Assembly: GCF_016859285.1 (NCBI RefSeq) | Contig: NC_053400.1 | Coordinates: 22,897,001-22,961,000 of the forward strand | Length of the DNA stretch: 64,000 nt | Source: Xiphias gladius | Lineage: Eukaryota; Chordata; Actinopteri; Istiophoriformes; Xiphiidae | Reading direction: 5' to 3' | Shown: piece after piece, positions 42,101 to 54,877 of the stretch | Numbering within the stretch: the first letter of the stretch is position 1 | Layout: each line of letters begins with the position of its first letter | Position numbers and translations under genes: made by a program | The notes under the pieces: generated by a model | Database searches by the model: none | What the model saw: the letters and a program-made list of their open reading frames with translations, nothing else | What the model was told of the DNA's origin: nothing

Positions 42101-42688
42101 ATGATTTGCTTAACACAAACTGAAAAACAAGCCACAGTAATGAGGACAAGATTGCTGCTCCTAACGCAAAGTAGGCCAGAAAGACAAATCTACATAGCAG
42201 CGAATGACACCTCTCTCACATCTAATTAAACATTTATGGTTGAGTTGTAAATCACTGGCTACATAAATTCACACACATCCTGAAAGAGTACATCAGTGAA
42301 AACTGCCCTATGATCATTTCTCCTCTCATGTATCTCATTATCATAATCAGTTTGGATTATCAACATTTATAATTTGTTTGTTTGGACACTTCTCTTTCAC
42401 CACATAAACGAATAAGTTTGAAGTTTTGCACTCCTCCTACTCAGCTGTTGTTCCTGTTTCAGGCTACAACCTTCAGTGGCCTAATCTTCATACTAATTGA
42501 GCCTCGCTACAAGTTATTATCCCTGTGCCAAAATTTCAGTGTTCCAGAGTCAGATATAGCAAAAGCCTTACCGGGTTGGATGGATTTTACTCTCGCCCCT
42601 GTGGAGTCCCAGTGAGTCTGGAAACCAAAGTCTGGTCTACTATTGGGTTTAAGGGTAAGGCTCACTCTCATGTCACTGTGAACCAACT

Positions 42689-42729
<41 letters not shown>

Positions 42730-45700
42730 AAAGGTGACACCCTGTGATCCAATGTCCTGTACTTCCTGTTAGAAATTAGAGACTTCAGAGGGCTGCTACA
42801 GAAATATAGTTAGTTATACACTATGAGACCAGTTTATTATCTACAATGCAGTGCAATTTATCCTTTGTAAGGCTCAGGTTGTTTTGTTGTCAGAGATGCC
42901 GATTCATTCATGTTTGTGGCTTTAGTTAATGGTGGTACAGCATTATTTTGAAAAGTGTCTCATGTTGTGGCAGATTATTAAAAAACACTTCATACATAGT
43001 GTCAAAAGCTGAACATTGTTTTCAAAAAAATAAGCCTGTATGTCAATGTTTGCGTACATATTAGGCTTCGACTTAAGTTGGGCAGCACTATGCTGGGAGT
43101 TATGTGAGGTCACCATAGTCAATGTACCAAAATATTAACGTTTTGTTCTACACTGCAAGTTACATAAATAGTAAGGTATTTTAATGAGACTAACCTAATA
43201 ACAGCTTATGTTATGTTGCAAATACAAAATCTGCAATTTTGTCTCTAGTCAATATTCTCGATAGCCCTTTCTCCTTTGCATGCCTCCTCTGACCCCGACT
43301 TCTCAGGCAGTGAAAACAATGCATGGTGTTCATTTATTTCCCCAAACTACTTTACAATTGGTTATTTTGACCAGTCACAATAAATCTCAGCCGATATTTA
43401 CCAGTGTATGATCGCTGCTCCAAGTAAACTAGCGTAAGTGATTATTTTTCTGTCCATTTGCCTCTGTTCTCGTAAGCTAGTTTCTAAGCTACTGTAACAG
43501 ACCAATGAATAAAACTGACTTGATCCTCCCTCATATAGTAACATATAGCTAACACAGTACAAATGCTGGGTGCTGAAAAATACTACAGTATACCTTTGAA
43601 GGTTGCAGAGTAGAGCTTTTACTGTGGTGGGACAATAGAGTTGAATAAGGCTGCGGTAGTAGCTGGGTTTGGGTGTATGGCTGATGGTGATAGCCATTGG
43701 TCTGGAAGGTAGTCTGGCTGGAGAGACTGACCCCTTTCCCCTCCTCCGCCTGTTCGGTACCATTCTGCTTTGCCATGTTGGCTTTCTTCTGTCTGACTGA
43801 AGCCTGGTACTGACCCCTCAGATGGCCGGTTGCAGTCTGTCTTTTGAGCAAAGATTTGTTGGGTGGAGAAAGAAATTCTTCTCTCTCACTATTGAACAGC
43901 AGACCCTGGTTGTCGTCTACCTGGAAACGGAAAAAAAAAGATGTGCTCAGAGGGACAGTACAGACATTTGATTGCACCATTTACTCTCTAGCATTGAAAT
44001 TTGTCTGTACTGATGTAAGACAGTTGGTGCTATATGTCTACAACCACCAGGCATGTGTGAAAATAAAAATGTAACCGTGAGTTGTAGTGAGTTGACACTG
44101 TTCACAACGGTGCAGCCACATTTCTATTATGAATGAGGGCGGCGATCCAAGAAAACAAAAGGTAACGTAAGCTCACTCACATATAGTACACACATACTGT
44201 AAGTGCCCACCCGAAAACAGAGGAAATGCTCTTATTATATTAACTAGCTTGAGTCTATTTGGCTTACTTAACAAGTCCCTGTGCACCTTCCTGAGCACAT
44301 AACTTCCTCTGAGCCAGAGTTATAGACAGAAAATTATAACTCCAGACTGTGTATAACAGAATGGGCAGGTCCTTCTGACACTTTAGGAACACATTTTCAC
44401 TGTAAAGACAGACCTATTTCTATTGTTTCTCTCTGTCCTGCCATCCATGTCCATCACCATAATCACCAGTATTATAAGGAAAATCCATTAAATAGATTGT
44501 TCAGGGCAGCTTTGTTTCAGGGCAGCAGAGAGGGAGAACAGTAGGAAAAGAAAGATTGTGTTTGGCATTACTGAATGTTTTATGTATGCCTACTTGTATG
44601 CCAAGAAGGTATCACTAAAATATTTAGTTTTTCAGGAAAAAAGGCAATGTAATGGTTATATTTTTTATTTTTATTGTTATCATCATCAACAAATCCCATG
44701 AAAAGACCAATATCCACCCCCACTTTTCTCCAAAAACTATTAAACATGCGCAAAAAAGCCACAGCGTTGCTGTGTATTAATCCAAGAGTGAAAATAGTCC
44801 CCAAATCTCTTTTTTAAAGATGGTTTTGGTCTTTTCATGGAATTTGAAAATTACAAAAAAGTAGACCACCACCAGACTTGTTCTGTTAAGTCAATACCAT
44901 GACCGGAAACAACACAATGTAAACAAAGTAATTTTATCCTCCTTAATGGCGTCTTACTGTGTGGAGACCATTTGGTTAAACTCACATTGCACAGCCTTGG
45001 CAGTGAGGACACCCTGGACTGCTTGGTCCCAAAGGGTCTAGCTGTGATTGCAGAAGAGACACGGGATGAGCCCTCGGACCGCCGGTAACCACGCGGAAGG
45101 CTGGCTGAGCTGGACCATGACCCAGTTCTAGACAAGCGCTTGTAGATGCCTGCAGCCTGCTGGCCTCTACCTTGCTCTACAGCTGGTTCCCAGGATGTTT
45201 TCCAGCTCTCTTCCTGGGACTTGTGGTTCTGGTGGGACAAGTCCTCTAGAGCATCAACTGCTCTCTGATTAACTGCATCAGTGAAAAAAGTTGGAGCTTT
45301 TGGATCAACACAGAATGGAAGCTCCTTGTGACTCGATACAGATGCAGTAGGATCCCTGGTGCTGGTTGGTTTTGTGGTCTCATTTGGCTGTATGGTTTTG
45401 ACTAGACTGGAGATTTGGTTTGTAGAAACTGTTTCTGGCTGGGCCAGTTCAGATGTGGTCTGGAAAGGAGCTGGGCTGCCCTGTGATTTGACGTGGGTCT
45501 GGGAGCTAAGAGGACAGTCCAGAGAAGGTGTGGTAAATCCTTCCCCATCTGAAGCCAAGGAGGCAAAGTGGATCTCCTCCCCCAAGATGTTCCCATCAGA
45601 GGCAGGCATGGCTCCAACCGATGATCCCTGAGAAGAAATAAGTCACTGGCTACAGATCTGTCGTGCAACAGTGTAATACAAAGATTTTATATGTTACACA

Positions 45701-48700
45701 CCTTGCCTTGCATATCTCAATTTTTCTGCTTTCATTCATGTTGGCATTTTCACCACAATTATACTAAAGTAAAAACAGCCAGAGACATTCATTAAGGTCA
45801 GATTGGTAAAACAGAACAAAACTGTAAACTTACCTGAGTGTTGGCTGAGTTATGGCGGCTAAGTGTAGCCGTGGGGCTGAAAGGTGCCTCAATGGCGTAG
45901 CTGCGGGCCAGCAGAGCGCGAGTATGTGGCTGGAGGTCAGAGCTTGAGGATTTTGATTGAGAGGTGGAGTAAAGACCGGAGGCAGGGTTATGCCTGCGTG
46001 GGGACAGCTGGTCTCTGGAGAATTGGCATGTAAGGGAAGACGAGCCAATGTAATGAAGGAAGCAGAAAAGATGGGGGTTGGGGTGGTGGTTCTTGTGTGT
46101 CATGTTACAGGAGTTCACCATGGCTTTTCGTGCACACTTTAAATAAACAAGCTTAAGAATAAGATTTTCCATTACATTTTTACAGGAGTGTACCTTTTTA
46201 ACAGTCCACCTTGCAAGTCATTCTTCTCTAGGTTAGCCACAGCCCCATTGGTCATCTGGTTAATGACGTGCTCTCTGTCTTGCGACTTCCTGCGAAGGTC
46301 AGACTTGGTACTCCTGCGACGATTCTTCCACTTTGTCAAGTCCTGAGACAAGTGTATAAGCCAGTAACACTGTATGTATGTAACTACAGCAAAATATTTT
46401 AAGGCTTTAAAATGCTCAAACAAAAATTTCAACTACAATTTCTCAACAACTGAGAAAATCATCTGCTGAAGATAGTGAGATACACCTTGAAAAGCTCCAG
46501 ACCAGCTACAAAATGGACCATGTAGTTAGACTGTTTCGTCAATAGTGTTTTTTCTTGACTTACATCCTGCCACTGTGCTTCACTGTCCTTGGCAGCAATC
46601 CTGCTCTTGTGTGCGTTTTCTTGATTCGACTCCCTTGCCGCGTTAGTCGCCCGGCCCACATCAGGAATGATGTTCTCGTTAGGAAATTTACGCACAGGGT
46701 ACACCATTGGGATATCACTGAGTGATTTGCTCCTGGTTCAGACAGACAAACGGGACATGGAAATGAATAATAGTTATAGACGGCAAACAAAGCTGGTATT
46801 TAAAACACTGCTGCTTTATGTTGCATGAATGTTTCACTTTAGAACAACATATAGCATAGCATAGCATAGCATATAAACATGCCAACTAGTTTGTATAGCA
46901 TACAGTATGTGCTCAATGCACACGCACAGACAGACACACACGACAGGCCATAGCATCAACAGCTGCAAGACGGCACATTCTGCATTCAAACCACAGAATC
47001 CCTTACTGAAGTGTGAGCAAGAGGGTAGCATGCAAGTCAAATAACGCAGCAGTATAAATGCCAACAGATGTTGCTGTCTGGATAACAACAGATTTGACTT
47101 GTTACAAATAATAGCACTGCTGTTGGGGCAACAGAGGATGTCAGACATGTCATTCAAATAACTTACAGGAGCGTTTAGGGGTAGATTTATTAAAACTATG
47201 ACATAATTGGATAGGAGGAACCAAGACATTGATCACAAACAATCCTGTAGTTTGTCATAAATTCCTCTGACAAGTTTCTGCCTAGAAAAATAAGCAGTGG
47301 GAGGTGTACCAAGTGGCTCCATCTTCAGGAACAAGCAAGTGCTGTTTGCAGTATAAATTTCCTTTGTAGCTAAGTTGCATACAAACCAAAGCCATCCCAG
47401 ATGAAGCAGCAACAAAGCAGTTATGATCAGAGCGGTCTTAGACACCTCTGATGCAATTTTATGCCCAAAACTCTAGGACTTACCAAATCCAGCCAGGGTT
47501 GACCTGAACTGGTCTCTCAGGCCTGACCTGGTTTTGATATGCTCTACAGAACCAAAGAAACAGACATGAAGACAGATGACTGCCATAACTAAATATAAGG
47601 TTTGACAAAAGCAGCTACCAGCATAGTAACAAATCATGAAGGCCAGGAATGACAAGGGGATAAACTAAATGTGTAGAGAAGATGCATGTAGCTTACTTAC
47701 AAAAGAGGCACTTTTATTTGACAGAGACAGAGACAACACACATGGGTTCAGTATCACAGCTGTAATACAAACCTACCGTAGGTACATAAGATCTTGGCAG
47801 AAACAATGGGTTTAATGTACAAATTCACATGCAGCACAATATTTTTAGTCTGTTTATTGACCCACTATGATTATTCCACACCAAATCATATCATAGCACG
47901 GGCAGTTAACTGGAAAGCGGTGGCACAAAAAGGTGTTATAAACAACATGAATCTCGTCTGGCTATCAAAGTATGACAGCGCATGAGTCATCTGTTTTATT
48001 ATGAACTAATGAGTCACTCAGCATGATGCTGTTAGAGTCCTCACATCATCAGCACTATTAAAAAAAAAAAAAAAGTGTAAATGCCAGATAAGATAACATG
48101 CAGTGCTTAGGAAAACATCAGAAACAGTACAGATTCAAAGCACATTTAATTTGCCTGATAACTTCATAAAACATTTTTAATAAACGGAGCAGTTTGCATA
48201 TCTTTACCAAAATTATGTAGCTTTCTCTGCATGCATTAGAAATTTGCAAATGCAAAAATAACAGGTGCAGTTTGCCACTTTGGTACACAAGGAGATAATG
48301 AGTAAGATAGTGTTAAAGATCGTATCAACAGTCTGTGCAGTGTGTAATGCTTGTAGTATTTGGGACCTTGTGTGTGTTAGGTATGGATGTTCAGGACAGG
48401 AGTGTATGTTCAGGGTTTGGAGGAGGGCTCTCAGTGATGGTTCTGAGGCTCTCCAGATGTGGCAGAGATGTTTTGACCAGTAGTTGATGTCACATGCCAG
48501 GAAATGAAGTCAAGGTCAAACTCTTCCTCAGAAGAACCCAGAGCTTTAAGGTTACAGTCAAAGAAGAGGAAGAGAACATGCATTACATGAGTACAAGATA
48601 ATTTAACAATAGAATTTATAAAAAGTAACACGAAGTCTGAGAGCGTTGAGGTTTTAGTTTGTCATCTTTCAGTGGCAGTAGTACTAGCTAATCCCCTGTA

Positions 48701-51281
48701 CCTAGCAAACCAGAATTTAGTTTGCTTGGTGTGGTGTAGTTAAGCTGGATTTATAAACTACCACTTAATGCTGTAGCCAAGAACAATAGTCAACATGTCA
48801 ACCGACAGGTTAGCTTTGCACCACACACAAAAAGTTATTTTATGTTTAAGTTTCATAATACATTCTAACCAAAAGGAGTTAGGTCACACTCAAGCTTGCA
48901 AACTCAACCACATGATTTTTTTTTTTTTGGCTGTTCAAGCAATGCATTGAGAACTTTGGACATTAAGCAAAAAAGGCAACAGTACAAAACAGTAGTTTCA
49001 ACTTTGCCTTGTAGTAGTTCTACGTAAATCTACTTTCACGCTTGCAGTACTAGCACTGCCTTGCATCACAGATCAGTAAAAGCAGCCAACAAACCTTAAA
49101 GCCTTGCATTTTACGATACCAGGGTCTTCCTCTTGGAGGCAAGGTAGATTGCGTGCACACGAATCTCATCCTCAGGTGTCCAGTATCTGGGCAAGAAGCC
49201 GTCATAGTTGGGGTTGGTAGATGTCTGCTGAAAAGTCTGCTGCACTAGCCGGAACTACAAGCCATCTGGGACAGGGTCTGCCCAAGTATAATTATCCTCT
49301 GAGTCTTCCTCACAGAGAGCCCACTGGAAAAGCTCTTCATTGAGGGCACACTCAGGAGGAGTCAGAGCGAGATGAGGTGGAGGAGAGAGAGAGGAGCAGC
49401 TCCAATGCTGCAGCAAGGAGTGCTATAACCACATCTGTTTATTCACAGCTGAAGGTGATGATCACATCAGGTATCGCTTTGGAGGAGGTAGTAACACGAA
49501 GTATCTCAGAAATGATCTTGAATAGCAAAAGGCTGCTTCAGATTTTAAAAGACAGACATGTGACTGATTATTAATGCATGATTAATGCAGATTCACTGTT
49601 AGGGCTTACACAAGGTTCTTCCATTTCTAAGCAGCAATGTGGTTGCCTATCAGGCGAGCACTGACATCCACAGTTCTCCACACACCAGCTCCATGCTGAA
49701 TTGACTAGTAGGATGAGAACAGAGCTTACTGCCAGCACCTTGGCCTGCCACATTAAATACTGTATATTGACATCTACTTCTGAAAAAAAAAAAAAAAAAA
49801 AAAACTTAGTCATATTTTGACCACTTATCTGAGCCGGGAGTGTCAATGGTATATTTGGAAAGTTGAAGTGCTGCTGCTGCTGTGTGGGCGCGGGGGGCTG
49901 CTGGCCAAACTGACCCACCCTCTGAAGACTGTTAGGGTTAGCACTAGTACTTGGTGGCAGATCACCAGAGTTAGTGTTACTATGGTGACTATATGGATAG
50001 TCACTGACAAGAAGAAACTCACTCAGGAGAGGCCATTTGGTCTTCAGTAACCCAGACAGAATTAATTAACAGTTTAGGTTTCTAATCACTGATTTGATTA
50101 AAAAAAAAAAAAAAAAAATCTCTTCAGAATTATTGTTTAAAACTATACACATGCCCCAAGCTCAAAAATACTTGAGTAAAAATTCAAATTTCATAATAAC
50201 TTCCTAATCCAAGTTCTCACTCTAAAAAGGAACTTTAAATAATGTTCATAACAAAAATGTGGACTTGCTACCGTTTAACAAGTCGTTAAAAGCACTTATC
50301 ACTCAGACACTCAGAACTACCTGACAAAGTAGATCTGATGTAAATCTAGCAGGAGATAATACAAGGCTTAAAAACCCATAAAAACATGTTCTGTGAGTTG
50401 TTAGAAAGTGACTGTCTACTTGTAATGGCTGTGTCCATGAATGCAAGAATGGACACACCAAGTTCATCGACATGGGCTAGGGCTTAGTGAAGGACACTTA
50501 GTAAAAAAATATTGTCAGCACATGTAGATGTAAACTGATTTGACAAAATGGTGAAATATGCTCAAAAACAAATTTTTAAAACAAAGAACCACTCATGTCA
50601 ACATACGACTGTTGTCTGTATTTGTGTGTGCCTGAACCCAGAAATAAAATTCTTTTGTGGGTATGTCCAATTTCAAATTCCACGAAAAAAAAAAAAGTTA
50701 TGTTTTTCATTTAAATAATAAAATTCAATAGTAATGTACACATATGCTCAAATATACAGTAAAAAATTAAAACATTTTTTTTTTTTTTTTTTTAACAGTT
50801 GAACATAATATAAATAAATGCAGACAGCTGTTTATTGATAAGTGAGTTAGCAGCACCATGGGAACTTTCTGCGTACAGTAACCGCCACATTTACAGTACC
50901 TGGTGATTGGACTGGCGCAGCCCCTTCCATTCTCCTCCCTTCCTTGTTTTCTCCGTAGGAGTGGTGGTGGTGGGATATTGCCTTTGTTTTGATGGACTGA
51001 GGGCTGTGTGGTCTCCATCCTGAAGACCTGCTCAGCTTCTGCATCACTTCCACAACCTGGAGATGCAGACATAAGTAAAATGAATCACAGAAAAAGACAA
51101 GTTTTGGGGAGGGGAGGGAAAAAAAAAAAAAAAAAAAAACTGAAAAGAAAACCGACTGAAGCAAGAATGCCTTATGGTTAAATGGAATTTCAAGACATCA
51201 GAGAAACCTTTAGTTGATGACTGAATCTTCACACAGCTCAGACTTTAGACAGATTTGTACCAACTATTTTACCCTGTCCCA

Positions 51282-51329
<48 letters not shown>

Positions 51330-54300
51330 TTATCACCAGTGTGGAGCTGGCCACAGTCCTTCATTGACACCAAGCACGACAGACTGCACAAAAAAATGAC
51401 AATGAAATAAGAGCAGCTTCTAGATAGTTCATCCAAGAAAAGTAAAATGATCCACCATAATATGAGTACATAAGGATTAGAAAAGTTATTTAATTCACAA
51501 CACTTTGATAAAAAGGACTTTTCCATTTTGACTCTTTTCGGAGTTTGACAACAGAGGCATTTTTAGGGGGAAAAAAAAAAAAGATTGCAAAAGCCATTTG
51601 TATGGAATTATGAAGAAGTACAAGCAGGGTTAGTCCAAACAATGACAATAAGAACAGAAAGTCAAACAAAAGCTCAATACAGAAACAAAGTGCCGCCACT
51701 AGTGTGTGTCTGATTGATTTCATTTGGGCCACAAAGGTTGTGCCCAAATGCAAGATTAATACTTGACAGTGTGGTGTGGACACAGTTAACTAGACGGAGA
51801 TTATAAGAAGAACGCACAAGTAAATGTACCTTCACTGTTTGGGCAGATTGCCCGGGAGTCCAGAGAGTCAATGCTGTCCACAGAGTTCACTCTCTTATAG
51901 CTCAGTCTCATGCGCTGACGTTCCTCCCTCTCTGGGTACCAGCACTCTCTGTATCCGCTGTCTTTCACAAACACATTACTGCCCTCATCTAGAGCCTGGA
52001 TTGAAAAAAGGCAGGGTTAATGTGTGCTATATATAAAACAGGACTACAAACTGTAAAAAGAGCAGTGTACCTTGGACAAGGCCAACCCCAACAGCCCTTC
52101 AAAAGCCTTGAAGTTAAGCTCAGGACCACTGTAGAATGCATCTAAATGAGCTTTTCGACCCAACCAATAAATAGTGATCAGAACCTGAGAAAGAGCAAAG
52201 ACAAACATGAAGTACACAAATTCCTTCTCCTTCCCTCCTAAAAGGAAGAATTGGGTTTACTATACCATTGAATTTGTTCGTGATCCTGATCTAACTCATC
52301 TTCTCCATGTCTCAAGTCCAAACCACAGAGTGATTTCTGCTTTAAAAAAAAAAAAAAAAATGGACGTGTTCATCAACGATCTCACCAGATTATGAACTAG
52401 GATTGGTACTACGGTGGGCAAGCACAGCATAAATTAATAGTTTTCAACTGATGTAGTAAAAAGCGGTGAGACAAAAATTAAAAGAACCCATGCTACAATG
52501 ACTTCCCTTTAACTAAAAAAAAATAATAATACAGAACACGAGGTCTATCTAACTGGCAGCCCGCCCCTACAACTCCAACAAAAACGTCCATCAGCGTGAC
52601 GGAACAATACCCTCCCCCCCAAACCCCAGAAGTGACAGTGCTGTGTGCGATCATTTTGCAGGTCCTCCTGTCTAATAGCAGGTTGGACAGGAGGTGACAA
52701 TCTGCCTGTTGATGTTATGTTTTCCATTGAGCGGAAAAGGACGGTATATACTGTGAAAGTCTTAGGAGAAAAAAAAAAAACATTAAGAAGCTCAGAAGAG
52801 AAACAATAAGAAAATTAAATGTTGTTAAAAAGGATAGCGTTTAGTAGATTCTTGCATTAACACAACTATGAGTCTATATCTCTGCTAACACCTCCGTAAG
52901 GCTTTGCTAGGGCACAGTGGTGCTTTAAGCTAAATGCCAACATCAGCATGCTAACAATGACAATGCTAACATGATGATGTTAAGCAGGTATAATGTTCAC
53001 CATCTTAGTTTAGCCTGTTATGCTGCCAACATTTGCTAACTAGCACTTAACACAAAGTACAGTAAAGTACAGTACTGAGGTTGATGGGTATGTGATTTGT
53101 TTTGCCATTATTTGGAACGTTCGTATTGGACAAATAACAACTCTGACCTGATGATGGCGCTACATGAAAAGTTAGGGGATCACCAAAGTGACAATTCATT
53201 CTGGGACTGTACCAGATTTCATTATTGAGATAATTTCATTCGAAACCACAAATGACAACCTCATTGTGGGGACTAAAGGAAAAGTCAGGGGATGACCATA
53301 TTGACTATAATTAAAATTTTCTAGGAATCATCGATGTCTGTACTGACACCGCCGTCCCTTAGTATGGCTGAAAATGTAAAATGGGTCTGCCAATAAACCA
53401 ACGAGGGAATTTTTTCCCCCTTCCACAACACAGCATGTGATGCACTTCCCCCACAGCAACAACCACAAGAAATACTGTCGGGGTGATGCATGTGGTCCTC
53501 ATGGTACAGAACACTACTGACAGACACACCTGTCAACCATTAGTAAAGAGTGACTGAAGACCTGTGAAATATGGGCCTCTTCCTGGCGTTTAGGACACGA
53601 TCTATTTCTCATTTGCCCTGTGGAGAGGGATATATTTTTGACAAACTGCCTGGCTCCCTGGCAGAGCAGTTGCCTGTTTTGAAAAGGTCTATTTCACAAC
53701 ACTAAGTGTCAGAATTTCTCCGTCTGTATCTTAACAAAGTCATCATAGAGCAGTCAGCCGAATTAAAAAAAAAAAAAGCCACGTAGGGCTGAGAGATGAT
53801 TGAAGCAGCTAAATATTTGATAGCACAATGCAAGTTAAATGAAAAAGATGAGTACTTTGAGTGGTGATAAATGCCTCTGTATGGATTCCTCATTATGATT
53901 GATCAGTCTCTGTAGCGGATACCTGACTGGTCAATTGAAAGCATGAACTGATCCGAGTTCTAGCCGTTAGTGCCACTGTAGGGCAGTAATATGATTCGAT
54001 ACGAGGTTATTTTGATTTTTTTGTCTTCTTTTAAACAAATGATGTACAGACCCACTATAATGTCCACCTTTATTAAAAAGAAAAGGCCATACTGTTGGCT
54101 ACTGAAACTAAAATTAGTCCTAGTTTTTGTACAACCTGAATAAACAAGCATTAAGGTCTTATTTCAGTCTAAAGCAAAAAAAGGGACAGGATGCATTCAT
54201 TATTTTTTAATAACTTGCCAACTACCTCATGCCAGGCAAATCATTACACTGCATGCAATAGGTCATCATAGGTTAATCCTATTTAATAGTATTATTTGCC

Positions 54301-54778
54301 ATATATGACTTTAAATTGGTATTTTATTTAGGAACCGTTAAATCACTCATGCCCTGTCAACAATAGCACTAATTAAGATTAATGTTGTGCAAAAAGGCTC
54401 ATGCTTTATATTTTAAGAATAAATAAAGTATAATGAGGTTGAATTTTTATATATTTATAAATCCCCAACTGTTAATATTTTGCAACTTTAAAATTTACCG
54501 TTTGAATAACTCAGCTTCAATTATCTGTGTATTTGGTTGGAATGAAACTGTGGCTTTCAGCGGCTTCAAATTGACCCTAATTGGTTAATTCAAAGAAAAA
54601 TGCTACACCCAATTCAAAGACAGAGTGCTCTGACAAACAGCCTCATTACTGAGTCCAAGTTGTCAGCTATTGTGCGATTCAAATGAGGCTTCCCAGATAA
54701 CCAAACAACCTCATGAGAGCTGTGGAACATGTAAAATACCAGCAGTGCACACATGCATGTACACATACAGTACTCACG

Positions 54779-54877
<99 letters not shown>

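Noticed and set aside
47473-47655. Alternative frame [12 protein letters not shown] for lmo7 exon 10
   Set aside because: Splice phase to exon 11 demands the other frame (..VNPGWI joined to WSKSLSDIP).
49571-49780. Minus-strand frame with a membrane-helix-like, Cys-rich segment ([18 protein letters not shown])
   Set aside because: Begins in a poly(T) tract inside an lmo7 intron, matches nothing in LMO7 and has no acceptable splice phase.
52545-52727. 60-codon minus-strand frame in an lmo7 intron
   Set aside because: No splice-consistent edges and no resemblance to LMO7.
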